From Mariprofundaceae bacterium (GTDB taxonomy: Bacteria; Pseudomonadota; Zetaproteobacteria; Mariprofundales; Mariprofundaceae): a stretch of 39,522 nt of DNA. The DNA lies in assembly GCA_030950745.1 (NCBI GenBank), contig JAUZQZ010000013.1, forward strand, positions 1-39,522, written 5' to 3'. The translations under genes and the position numbers were made by a program. The notes under the pieces are model-generated. The model made no database searches, was not told the origin of the DNA, and saw nothing but the letters and a program-made list of their open reading frames with translations. Shown here piece by piece: positions 10,676 through 19,462 of this stretch (the stretch's first letter is position 1; each line of letters opens with the position of its first letter).

Positions 10676-13204
10676 CTATGAAGCATCCCTTTCCAGCACT
10701 TCCTTCATTTTCGCCCGCAGAGCCTCGGGTGGATAAGGCTTTTGAATAAATCCGGCCAATCCCTGTCCAGCGAAACGGTTGGTCGTGTCCTGCTCGTTGT
10801 AGCCACTGGACAATACTACACGCACATTCTTGTTGATGCGTCTGAGTTCGGTAAAGCAGCCCTTACCATCCAGTTTCGGCATGGTCATGTCCAGCACCAC
10901 AGCGACAATTTTATCCTGATGTTTGCGATAGACTTCAACTCCCTGCTCACCATCTTCCGCCGTGAGCGTGTCAAAACCCATGTCCCTGAGCATCATAGCC
11001 GCTGTTTCACGAATGGTTCCCTCATCATCCACCACCAGTACCGTACCGATACCACACCAATCGCCCCATGCTTCACTTTCTGCCTGTTCACTGACCTTTG
11101 CAATCGAAGCAGGTAGTAGAACCTTGAATGTCGTTCCCTGTCCCGCCTCGGAATACACCTTGATAGCCCCGTGGTGCCCGCGCACAATGCCCAGTACTGC
11201 ACTCATACCAAGGCCTCTGCCGGTAAATTTGGTGGTGAAGAAGGGATCAAACAACTTCTTTTGCGTTTCTTCATCCATGCCACAGCCAGTATCGGCCACC
11301 TCCAAAAATACGAAATGTCCCGGTTCAATATCATCGGCAGCATAGGCCCCGAGCAGATAACCGGCATCGGCCTGCATCATACCTGTGGAGAGAGAAATCA
11401 CCCCGCTTCTCGACCCGATAGCATCGGAAGCATTGATTACCAGATTCATGACTACCTGTTGCAACTGGGCGATATCGGCTTCCACTGCCGGCAGGTTCTC
11501 CGCAAGATGAAACTTGAGCACCACGTTCTTGGCAATCGAAATTCCCAGCAATTTGGTAATATCCTCCGCCATGTCCGAAAGATTGATGGCCTTGACCACA
11601 AATCTCCCCTTACCCGAATAGGCCAGCATCTGTTTGCACAGTTCCGCCGCGCGCTGACTGGATTCCTCAATACGCGCCAGATGCACCAGGGCCGGATCTG
11701 CATCTTTCATCTTCATCCGTCCCAGCGCGGCATTGCCCATGATAGCGGTCAGAATGTTGTTAAAATCATGTGCGATGCCGCCAGCCAGCACGCCCAGTGA
11801 TTCCAGACGCTGGGTATGCTCCATCTTTTCCTGCTGTATGCGCTCTTCAGTAATGTCGTGATCCATATAGACGTGATAGATCACCTTATGACCATTGCTG
11901 ACCGGCGAGACAATACGTCGCACCGTATGAGAACGATTCGAAATATTCATTTGCAGCTGATCCTTCCATACTGCACCACTATTCAGTCTGGCCCTGATAT
12001 CCCGGTATAGATCGTCATCCACATCTCCGCCACGCAGCCTGGCGGCATATTCACCCAGCATAGAATCCAGCGTCAGACCATAAAGTTGTTCGCAAGCGGG
12101 ATTGGCATACACGATATGGCCTTCGCGGTCGGTGATAAACAACGCGTCGGGTATCTGATCAATGGCCACACGCAGGCGCAGCAGCTCTTCATTGCGCTGC
12201 ATGCGCTCGCTGATATCCCGTACATAGGCCACCACGCGGGCTTTCTCTCCCTCAATTTCAGGTAATGGCCTCAAACGAACCTCTACGGGGAATTCTTCAC
12301 CATCGGCTGTACATGCCACACATTCAAAATCAACGGCCTCGCCGGCGACTGCTTGCATATATCTGCCTTTGGCCTCTTCGGTATCACAGTCCTTGCCCAT
12401 CAATTGCCCCAGTTTCCACTGGACCAACTCTTCTTTGGGACAGCCATAGCGTGTCACTACAGTATCACTGACGTCTAAAATCTGCCCGTTTTTGTCATGT
12501 ACAAAAATCATATCCGGCGTGGCATTGTAAAAAGCCCTCAGAAACTCCGCGTTTTGATGCTGTTGCCGTTCGGCTTCCAGCGCAGCTTCGGCTGATCTTT
12601 TACGATTACGGTCCAGTATCCAGAGGAAAAACAGTGCCAGTAACATCCCCATCACAGCTGTGAGTAATAAAAACTCCCGATTATGGTGGAATTTCACAAT
12701 GTGCCGACTGGTAGACTGCACTATTGAATTTTCAACGTTAGCGGCAATATTTAGCACAACATCAAGTTGCTGATCATACTCATCATCCAGCGGACTGTTT
12801 ACGCCCCCTTTTTGAGGATTAGCAATGCGCGTCCGGGCCAGTTGATCCACCATTTGCAAATGCTCATTTACTTTCCGGATATCCTGGGGAATTGTTGTCC
12901 CCGGCTCATGAACACGAACCAGTTCACGCAGCTTTTCAAGATGGATGCCCGCTTTTTTCCACATACTCCGGTAGATCTTCAAACTGTTCGGATCATGTGG
13001 CGGAGCCATGTATTTTGCCAGCCACAGGTGTGCACTGATCAGGTCCTGAGAGAAACTCTCAATGTGAACAATCTGTTGAATATGCGCTGTATTAATGTGG
13101 GAAATGTTATGATTGGAATACCAGACATTGTACAACATATAGGCAAAAGCCAGCATCAGCAGGCCATATGCCCAGTAAGGGATAGCATACCGGCTACGGT
13201 TCAT
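10676..13204 (-). CDS. Membrane-bound hybrid sensor histidine kinase (extracytoplasmic sensor, PAS-PAS-HisKA-HATPase-REC)
   Basis: Two TM segments around a helical sensor region; PAS segments (DMIFVHDKNGQILDVSD, DALFITDREGHIVYANPA); H box [33 protein letters not shown]...VVLDMTMPKLDG...QKPYPPEAL. ORF opens at 13270; MNRSRYAIPYW at 13204 is the more plausible start. Confidence 0.9.
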   Translation of the reverse strand: MNRSRYAIPYWAYGLLMLAFAYMLYNVWYSNHNISHINTAHIQQIVHIESFSQDLISAHLWLAKYMAPPHDPNSLKIYRSMWKKAGIHLEKLRELVRVHEPGTTIPQDIRKVNEHLQMVDQLARTRIANPQKGGVNSPLDDEYDQQLDVVLNIAANVENSIVQSTSRHIVKFHHNREFLLLTAVMGMLLALFFLWILDRNRKRSAEAALEAERQQHQNAEFLRAFYNATPDMIFVHDKNGQILDVSDTVVTRYGCPKEELVQWKLGQLMGKDCDTEEAKGRYMQAVAGEAVDFECVACTADGEEFPVEVRLRPLPEIEGEKARVVAYVRDISERMQRNEELLRLRVAIDQIPDALFITDREGHIVYANPACEQLYGLTLDSMLGEYAARLRGGDVDDDLYRDIRARLNSGAVWKDQLQMNISNRSHTVRRIVSPVSNGHKVIYHVYMDHDITEERIQQEKMEHTQRLESLGVLAGGIAHDFNNILTAIMGNAALGRMKMKDADPALVHLARIEESSQRAAELCKQMLAYSGKGRFVVKAINLSDMAEDITKLLGISIAKNVVLKFHLAENLPAVEADIAQLQQVVMNLVINASDAIGSRSGVISLSTGMMQADAGYLLGAYAADDIEPGHFVFLEVADTGCGMDEETQKKLFDPFFTTKFTGRGLGMSAVLGIVRGHHGAIKVYSEAGQGTTFKVLLPASIAKVSEQAESEAWGDWCGIGTVLVVDDEGTIRETAAMMLRDMGFDTLTAEDGEQGVEVYRKHQDKIVAVVLDMTMPKLDGKGCFTELRRINKNVRVVLSSGYNEQDTTNRFAGQGLAGFIQKPYPPEALRAKMKEVLERDAS

Positions 13205-13328
13205 AAGATAATTGCCCCATAATCTGATTATGGATTGTGCCAGAAGGCCTGTGAGGATAAATTCATGCACAAAATAAGACAGATCCTCCCGGATTGATTT
13301 TCCTTACAGCGATTGAGAGTATAGCCAA

Positions 13329-14000
13329 TCAGTCGATTAGCTGCACTCCGGACGGCGTACCCACCAGTACAACATCCGCACCCTGATGTGAGAAGATACC
13401 ATTGGTCACCACCCCGGGCACGCTGTTCAGTTCATCTTCCATACCACGGGGATTAGCAATTTTCAGGCCATGAACATCAATAATAATATTGCCGTTGTCG
13501 GTGGTGAACCCCTCGCGCAACACGGGTCTGCCACCCAGTTTTTTGGCCACACCCGCGACCAACTCCCGCGCCATCGGAATCACCTCAATCGGTAACGGAA
13601 ATACCCCCAGATATTCAACTTTTTTTGTTTCATCGACAATGCAAATAAACTGATCACTGGCTGCAGCAGTAATCTTCTCACGCGTCAACGCACCGCCACC
13701 ACCTTTGGTCAAATTCCTGCCGCCATCGAATTCATCCGCGCCGTCGATATACACAGACAGCGAATCCACCTGCGAAAGCGCCTCGTTCAAATCAAGCACC
13801 GGGATACCATGTCCCGCAAGCCGTTCGGCAGTTGCTTTGGAACTGGCCACCGTTCCCCTGATGCTATCCTTCATGCTCACCAACGCATCAATGAACATAT
13901 TGGCTGTTGAGCCCGTGCCCACACCGATAACAGTGCCTGCTTTGACATATTTCAATGCCGCTTCGGCCACCTTCTGTTTCATTTCGTCCTGGGTCATCAT
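13329..14000 (-). CDS. rpiA: Ribose-5-phosphate isomerase A
   Basis: 223 aa; [41 protein letters not shown]. Confidence 0.96.
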   Translation of the reverse strand: MMTQDEMKQKVAEAALKYVKAGTVIGVGTGSTANMFIDALVSMKDSIRGTVASSKATAERLAGHGIPVLDLNEALSQVDSLSVYIDGADEFDGGRNLTKGGGGALTREKITAAASDQFICIVDETKKVEYLGVFPLPIEVIPMARELVAGVAKKLGGRPVLREGFTTDNGNIIIDVHGLKIANPRGMEDELNSVPGVVTNGIFSHQGADVVLVGTPSGVQLID

Positions 14001-14064
14001 TCCCTCCTTTGTATTTGGGCGATATTAGCCCAGAATCAGGCGTGATTCATCCTCTGCATCATTA

Positions 14065-14300
14065 AACCCAATTCACCACGGAGGCACGAAGACACAAAGA
14101 AAGTCTTTCGGACGCTGACTGTTCCCCGATTGGCTGGCTGCCCAAGCCTGCCCTTTACACACAAATCACGCTTCAGAATCCTTCCAGACGGGTCAGACCA
14201 AGACGCGGTGCGCAGGCGAGGGAACCCGCAGGGCAGTCAGACGCCGGGTGCCCTTTCTTGCTTCTTCTTTGGGCACGCAAAGAAGAAGAGAACCCACCGC
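14065..14300. repeat. Intergenic repeat-like block
   Basis: AATTCACCACGGAGGCACGAAGACACAAAGAAAG, then a GGGAACCCGCAGGGC...GGGTGCCCTTTCTTGCTTCTTCTTTGGGCACGCAAAGAAGAAGAGAACCC segment; 11-bp hairpin stem at 14261-14288. Resembles repeats familiar from other proteobacterial genomes; copy number not testable here. Confidence 0.5.
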
Positions 14301-14332
14301 AAAGCTTCGTAAAGTAAATTTATTCTGCATTT

Positions 14333-14374
14333 ATGCCTCGTCTGGACTAGCCTCCCACCATGCCTCGTCTGGAC
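14333..14374 (+). repeat. 15-bp direct repeat duplicating the start region of the 14360 gene
   Basis: ATGCCTCGTCTGGAC at 14333-14347 and again at 14360-14374, offset 27 bp. Confidence 0.9.
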
Positions 14375-15028
14375 ATCATCATTACTTTCCTTTTCGCCAT
14401 CGGACTTGGGCAGGGCTGCTGGCTGACGAGTCTCGCAGCAAGATATGGCGTTCCATCTTCCCTGATACTCCGTGCCCTGTGGTCGCTTACCGGGATATGG
14501 GTGCTATTCTGGCCGGCATATAAAAACACCACGTCTATTTTTGCCGCTATCGGTCTGTTCGTGATTGTTATTCTTCTGGTTTCCTCTATTAGGCATCCTG
14601 CCTTTAACCGGATCAGGCTGGCGTGGTCCGATAATATGGCGTGGCCGTGGCCTATGCTTATGTTCACCGCAGCATTGGCTCTCGCTGCCACTTTTTCAAC
14701 ACCGTTTCCGGAATTTGGCTTTGGCGCTGCATTAAGTGTATGCCTCGGCCTGCCGCTGGCCCACTGGCTGGACCGGTCAGGCAAATTCAAACTGAAATTC
14801 CCGGCCAACCCGGCGCAAACTCTGCCGGGGCACCTTAGTCTTATCGCCACCGTCATGATTACCTGTGGCTGGAGTTTGCATGTATTCCACCAGATCGGCT
14901 GGTTTGAATCGCTCACTGCAACCGCGCTGGCCGGTATTGCCGCCTCCGCAACACGCGCGCTGATCCCGCATCCTTTCAATCTTCCCGGTATTGCAACTGC
15001 TATTGGAGGTGTGCTGTGGATTCTTTGA
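14360..15028 (+). CDS. Integral membrane protein, possible divergent CTP-dependent lipid kinase/cytidylyltransferase-like (phytol/dolichol kinase-like)
   Basis: 222 aa, many hydrophobic segments; C terminus SLTATALAGIAASATRALIPHPFNLPGIATAIGGVLWIL resembles the C-terminal pattern of that superfamily; overlaps nadC by 13 nt. Confidence 0.6.
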   Translation: MPRLDIIITFLFAIGLGQGCWLTSLAARYGVPSSLILRALWSLTGIWVLFWPAYKNTTSIFAAIGLFVIVILLVSSIRHPAFNRIRLAWSDNMAWPWPMLMFTAALALAATFSTPFPEFGFGAALSVCLGLPLAHWLDRSGKFKLKFPANPAQTLPGHLSLIATVMITCGWSLHVFHQIGWFESLTATALAGIAASATRALIPHPFNLPGIATAIGGVLWIL

Positions 15029-15843
15029 GTACACTGGTCAAGCTGGCGTTGGCTGAGGACGCTGCGGCAACGGACTTGACGGCACAGGCAACCATTGCGC
15101 TCGAACAATCCGGTTCTGCCACACTGACCGCCAAAGCAAACGGCGTACTTTCAGGTATTCAGGTTACCCGGTATGTGTTTGAATCCGTGGATAAAAATAT
15201 AACGCAGACATGGGCAAGACAGGACGGTGATGACGTGCATGCGAGCGATATCATCTGTCGAATTTCAGGGCCGCTACGCTCTCTGCTGGCTGCCGAACGC
15301 ACAGCATTGAATTTTCTGCAACATCTCTCCGGCATTGCCACTCTCACACGCGCCTTCGTGGACACAGTGGCCGAAACAGGTTGCGCCATCGCGGACACAC
15401 GCAAGACCACGCCGGGGTTGCGGCATCTGGAAAAGCAAGCCGTACTGCATGGTGGAGGTGTCAACCACCGCATGGACCTGGCCAGCGGCATGCTGATTAA
15501 GGAAAACCACATTGTGGCAGCAGGCTCCCTGAGCCAGGCTGTTCATCTGTGTTCCGAATCAGGATACGATGTGTGGGTGGATGTGGAATGCGAAACCATG
15601 GATGAAGTCCGCGAAGCCGTTAGCGTCTGCCCGGACATCATTCTGCTGGATAATATGACGCCGGAAGCGGTACGCACGACCCGTGCCATCGTTCCCAAAA
15701 CCATTCTGTTGGAAGCTTCCGGCAATATCACATTATCCAATGCCCGCGAATATGCCGAAACCGGCGTGGATCGGCTGGCCATCGGGGCCATCACCCATTC
15801 TGCCCCTGCCCTGGATATTTCCATGCGGGTAAAAGCTCAATGA
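15016..15843 (+). CDS. nadC: Nicotinate-nucleotide pyrophosphorylase (carboxylating)
   Basis: 275 aa; RTALNFLQHLSGIAT, DTRKTTPGLRHLEKQAVLHGGGVNHRMDLASGMLIKENH, DVECETMDEV. Confidence 0.97.
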   Translation: MDSLSTLVKLALAEDAAATDLTAQATIALEQSGSATLTAKANGVLSGIQVTRYVFESVDKNITQTWARQDGDDVHASDIICRISGPLRSLLAAERTALNFLQHLSGIATLTRAFVDTVAETGCAIADTRKTTPGLRHLEKQAVLHGGGVNHRMDLASGMLIKENHIVAAGSLSQAVHLCSESGYDVWVDVECETMDEVREAVSVCPDIILLDNMTPEAVRTTRAIVPKTILLEASGNITLSNAREYAETGVDRLAIGAITHSAPALDISMRVKAQ

Positions 15844-16847
15844 ACACGACGCGGGAAGCCATTCTGGAGCATTTGGTCAACACCCGTGCACCCGTGTCTG
15901 GTGATAAACTGGCGCGTAAGCTGAATCTGAGCCGGACTGCGGTCTGGAAACATATTCATACCCTGCAGCGGGCAGGTATTCATATTCGCGCATACAAGGG
16001 GCGTGGCTATGTGCTTGAGTCTGATGTGCTCAACGAACACTTTCTGGAACAGCATTTGAACACCCGTCTGCTTGGACACCCGTGCCTCGTTCTGGATGAA
16101 GTAGATTCAACCAATTCCGAGGCAATGCGCCGGGCGAGCGTTGGTGCAGAAGAAGGTTTAACTGTACTTGCCAACAGGCAAACAGCGGGCCGTGGACGCT
16201 TGCAGCGTCAATGGCACACCATCGCGGAACATACGCTGGCCATGTCCGTATTGCTTAGGCCTCCACTTGCTCCGGAAAAGATTCCGCAGATTTCCCTGCT
16301 CACCGCCGTGGCGCTCCATAACGCACTTTCACCACTGGCGCCGGATATCAGAATCAAGTGGCCGAACGATATTCTTCATCACGGTAGGAAAATAGCCGGT
16401 ATCCTCACCGAGATGCGCGCTGAACCGGGACGTGTGCAAGCCGTGGTGGTCGGCATGGGCATCAATGTGAACGCGCCCTCCGGTGGTTGGCCGGAGGATA
16501 TAGCGGATATTGCCACCGATCTGGGCACTGCCTCAGGGCACACCGTTTCACGCATGGACATTGCGGTACGTATCCTTGAATCCATGGAACAGCATTATCT
16601 GGATTATTTGAACGATGGCTTTGACCCTGTACGGGAACAGTGGTGGCAGGCCCATGCGGCTTGTGGAAAGCCGGTGCGCGTGCATGATGGTTTGCGCTAT
16701 ATTGAGGGTATTGCTGAAGCTCTGGATGAAGATGGCGCATTGCTATTGCATACCCGTTCGGGGACTCAAAGGGTGGTCGCCGGTGATCTTGAGTTGATGG
16801 AGCAAAAACCGATGGAGACGAAACGGAGGGGAACGCATCATGGCTGA
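15840..16847 (+). CDS. birA: Bifunctional biotin-protein ligase / biotin operon repressor
   Basis: 335 aa; N-terminal HTH (GDKLARKLNLSRTAVWKHIHTLQRAGI); ANRQTAGRGRLQRQW; IKWPNDILHHGRKIAGIL. Confidence 0.95.
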   Translation: MNTTREAILEHLVNTRAPVSGDKLARKLNLSRTAVWKHIHTLQRAGIHIRAYKGRGYVLESDVLNEHFLEQHLNTRLLGHPCLVLDEVDSTNSEAMRRASVGAEEGLTVLANRQTAGRGRLQRQWHTIAEHTLAMSVLLRPPLAPEKIPQISLLTAVALHNALSPLAPDIRIKWPNDILHHGRKIAGILTEMRAEPGRVQAVVVGMGINVNAPSGGWPEDIADIATDLGTASGHTVSRMDIAVRILESMEQHYLDYLNDGFDPVREQWWQAHAACGKPVRVHDGLRYIEGIAEALDEDGALLLHTRSGTQRVVAGDLELMEQKPMETKRRGTHHG

Positions 16848-17622
16848 AACACCCGCGCTCCTGCTGGTCGATATCGGTAACACATGCATGGTCTTTGGCC
16901 TGTATCACGGCGATGTTTTAACTGCTCATTGGCAATTATCCAGCGAAGGCAATATGACCAGCGACGAGTTGGCCCTGAAGCTGTGCGGCCTGACCACAAA
17001 GCATGCCAGAGATGAAATCCGGGGTATTCTTGCCGCCAGCGTGGTGCCGCATTTGGATGACGTGTTGAAAGAAGCCTGTAGCAAAGTTTTTGGCGCCACC
17101 CCTGCTTTTGTCGGAACCAGTGAGGTTAAAACCGGCATGGCCGTGGACTACAAGAATCCACGTGAGGTTGGCGCGGACCGTATTGCCAATGCTGTTGCCG
17201 CGCGTGAACAGTTCGGCAGCCCGGTCATCGTTATGGATTGCGGCACCGCGACCACCTTCGATGTTGTTTCCCCGGAAGGTCATTATGCCGGAGGCCTCAT
17301 CCTGCCGGGTATGGAGCTTGCGCTGGCAGCTCTTTCAGGGCGAGCCGCCAGGCTACCGGAGGTATCCTTCGGCAAAACGGATACGCTCATTGGTCGGGAT
17401 ACCGCGAGCAGCATGCAGACGGGCAGTTACTGGGGAATGGTAGAAGCCTTAAGCGGCATCATCCGCAGGCTGCATACGCTTACCAGCTATGAGGACGCGC
17501 CGGTGATCGCCACGGGTGGACAGTCAGCAACAATAATTGAAGATATTTCAGGCATTACCGAACACCGCCCACGCCTCACCCTCGAAGGCCTGCTATTATT
17601 GGCAAAACGCCACTTTGCTTAA
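16840..17622 (+). CDS. coaX: Type III pantothenate kinase
   Basis: 260 aa; LLVDIGNTCMVFGLY, GADRIANAVAA, VIVMDCGTATTFDVVSPEGHYAGGLILPG. Confidence 0.95.
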   Translation: MAETPALLLVDIGNTCMVFGLYHGDVLTAHWQLSSEGNMTSDELALKLCGLTTKHARDEIRGILAASVVPHLDDVLKEACSKVFGATPAFVGTSEVKTGMAVDYKNPREVGADRIANAVAAREQFGSPVIVMDCGTATTFDVVSPEGHYAGGLILPGMELALAALSGRAARLPEVSFGKTDTLIGRDTASSMQTGSYWGMVEALSGIIRRLHTLTSYEDAPVIATGGQSATIIEDISGITEHRPRLTLEGLLLLAKRHFA

Positions 17623-18261
17623 ATGGGAAAAAGTCTCACCTCGTTCGTCTTACTTATCCTGCTGACATGGCTTGCATGGACAAGCTGGCAGTCTCCGGAA
17701 ATCATCTCTGGCGCACAGAAAATAAGGGCCGCACTACCCGAACCAGTGGAAACTGTGCCCACCCTCTGGCGTGTAGTCACACGCCGGATGGTCTGGAAGA
17801 AAGCAGCTGAAGCCATGCATGCACGTCTGGAAGAAACCGGATTGCGTGTAATACCCATTGGCCGCAAGGAAGATGTCGAACTGCATGCCTTTGATGATGT
17901 GCGCACTTTTGCCAAACGGAAAGAGGCGGTCCGCGCCAAAAGGGCATGGGAGAAACTCGGATTTGAAGCCAGCATTATTAAACCAAACGCCCGCTTTGGC
18001 GTAGCTCTGGGTCGCCTGTACCTGACTGCCTATGCAAAACAGTTGCAGAGAAGGCTCAGAAAAAATGGCATGAAATACCGTTATGAACGCCGGATGGTCA
18101 ATATCCCAACCTGGCGATTTACCTTTCCTGCCGCAAGCCACGCAGAAGCTGAAAAACTGTGGCAGCGGATACAGTCGTTGGGCGTGGCTGAACCTTCACT
18201 AATGCCGGCGGCACGTTTCCAGCCATTATACGGTAAAAAGAATGTTATAACCAAGTTATAA
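17623..18261 (+). CDS. Membrane-anchored hypothetical protein with SPOR-like repeats
   Basis: 212 aa; N-terminal hydrophobic anchor SFVLLILLTWLAW; Lys/Arg-rich sequestering-repeat pattern (A..A...L...G); ATG directly abuts the coaX stop. Confidence 0.6.
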   Translation: MGKSLTSFVLLILLTWLAWTSWQSPEIISGAQKIRAALPEPVETVPTLWRVVTRRMVWKKAAEAMHARLEETGLRVIPIGRKEDVELHAFDDVRTFAKRKEAVRAKRAWEKLGFEASIIKPNARFGVALGRLYLTAYAKQLQRRLRKNGMKYRYERRMVNIPTWRFTFPAASHAEAEKLWQRIQSLGVAEPSLMPAARFQPLYGKKNVITKL

Positions 18262-18264
18262 CAT
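18242..18264. repeat. Perfect 10-bp inverted repeat between convergent genes
   Basis: ATGTTATAAC-CAA-GTTATAACAT spans the stop codon of the 17623 gene. Confidence 0.75.
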
Positions 18265-18272
18265 ATGTCACT

Positions 18273-19397
18273 TCAGGCTGAACAGGTACGAATCATCTCC
18301 ACGAAACGGTCAAACAGATAATCAGCATCGTGTGGGCCGGGACTGGCTTCCGGATGATACTGTACGGAAAATACCGGTTTATCCTTCACTCGCAGACCTT
18401 CCACCGTACCATCGAACAATGAGCGGTGCGTAATTTCAACATCGGCAGGCACATGATCATCCCGCACGGCAAAGCCATGATTCTGGCTGGTAATCTCAAT
18501 TTTGCCGGTGGTTTCATCCTTCACCGGATGATTACCGCCACGATGGCCGAATTTCAGTTTGAATGTAGATAGTCCCAGCGCCTGCGACAACAACTGATGC
18601 CCCATGCAGATGCCGAAGATGGGCGTATTGGTTTCCAACAGTTCGCGGATGGTATCCACCGCATAGCCAACCGCTGCCGGATCTCCGGGTCCGTTGGAAA
18701 GAAAGATACCATTGGGATTCTGTGCCAGAATATCAGATGCAGAGGAAGATGCTGGCATCACGGTTACACGGCAATCGCGGTCGGCAAGTTTGCGCAGAAT
18801 ATTATCTTTACAGCCAAAATCCATGGCTACCACATGCCATACATCCCCGACATCACGATGATGACAGGCATCCAGGTCATAGCTGCCTTGAGTCCATCCG
18901 CTGGCCTGTTTGCGACTGACCTGCCCGGCCAGATCACGACCTTCCAGACCTTGCCAGTCACGCGTCATCGCTAACGCATCGGCCTCGCACATATCGTCGG
19001 AGCTGATCACTCCATTCTGCACACCCTGATCGCGCAAGCACCGCACCAGCGCGCGTGTGTCAATACCTGCGATACCCACCACACGCTGTAATTTTAGCCA
19101 CGTTTCAAAATCTCCCTCAGCACGATAATTGGACGTGATGCGGGCAGGTGCGCGCACGATCAAACCACGCACAGCTGCTTCAGAGGATTCTAAATCGGTA
19201 TCGTTAACGCCTACATTGCCAATGTGCGGATAGGTAAAAGTAATGATTTGATCCGTATAAGAAGGGTCGGTAAGAATTTCCTGATATCCTGTCATGGAAG
19301 TATTGAAGCAAACTTCACCAACGGTATGGCCAACAGAACCAAAGGCACGGCCTTGAAAAACCGTCCCGTTTGCCAGTACCAGCATCGCCGGTTTCAT
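18273..19397 (-). CDS. carA: Carbamoyl-phosphate synthase small subunit
   Basis: 374 aa; [69 protein letters not shown]. Confidence 0.97.
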   Translation of the reverse strand: MKPAMLVLANGTVFQGRAFGSVGHTVGEVCFNTSMTGYQEILTDPSYTDQIITFTYPHIGNVGVNDTDLESSEAAVRGLIVRAPARITSNYRAEGDFETWLKLQRVVGIAGIDTRALVRCLRDQGVQNGVISSDDMCEADALAMTRDWQGLEGRDLAGQVSRKQASGWTQGSYDLDACHHRDVGDVWHVVAMDFGCKDNILRKLADRDCRVTVMPASSSASDILAQNPNGIFLSNGPGDPAAVGYAVDTIRELLETNTPIFGICMGHQLLSQALGLSTFKLKFGHRGGNHPVKDETTGKIEITSQNHGFAVRDDHVPADVEITHRSLFDGTVEGLRVKDKPVFSVQYHPEASPGPHDADYLFDRFVEMIRTCSA

Positions 19398-19462
19398 ATT
19401 TATTCAATCGCTCCAATCATGGTTGCGTGCAGACTACGAACACCCCGGTACGCTGTCGAGGT

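Noticed and set aside
14261-14288. Hairpin as an intrinsic terminator
   Set aside because: Stem is present but not followed by a T tract; better explained as part of a dispersed repeat
14347-15108. 253-aa minus-strand ORF
   Set aside because: Antisense to the membrane protein gene and the nadC start; no hydrophobic or domain pattern, and the plus-strand frame fits operon structure with nadC
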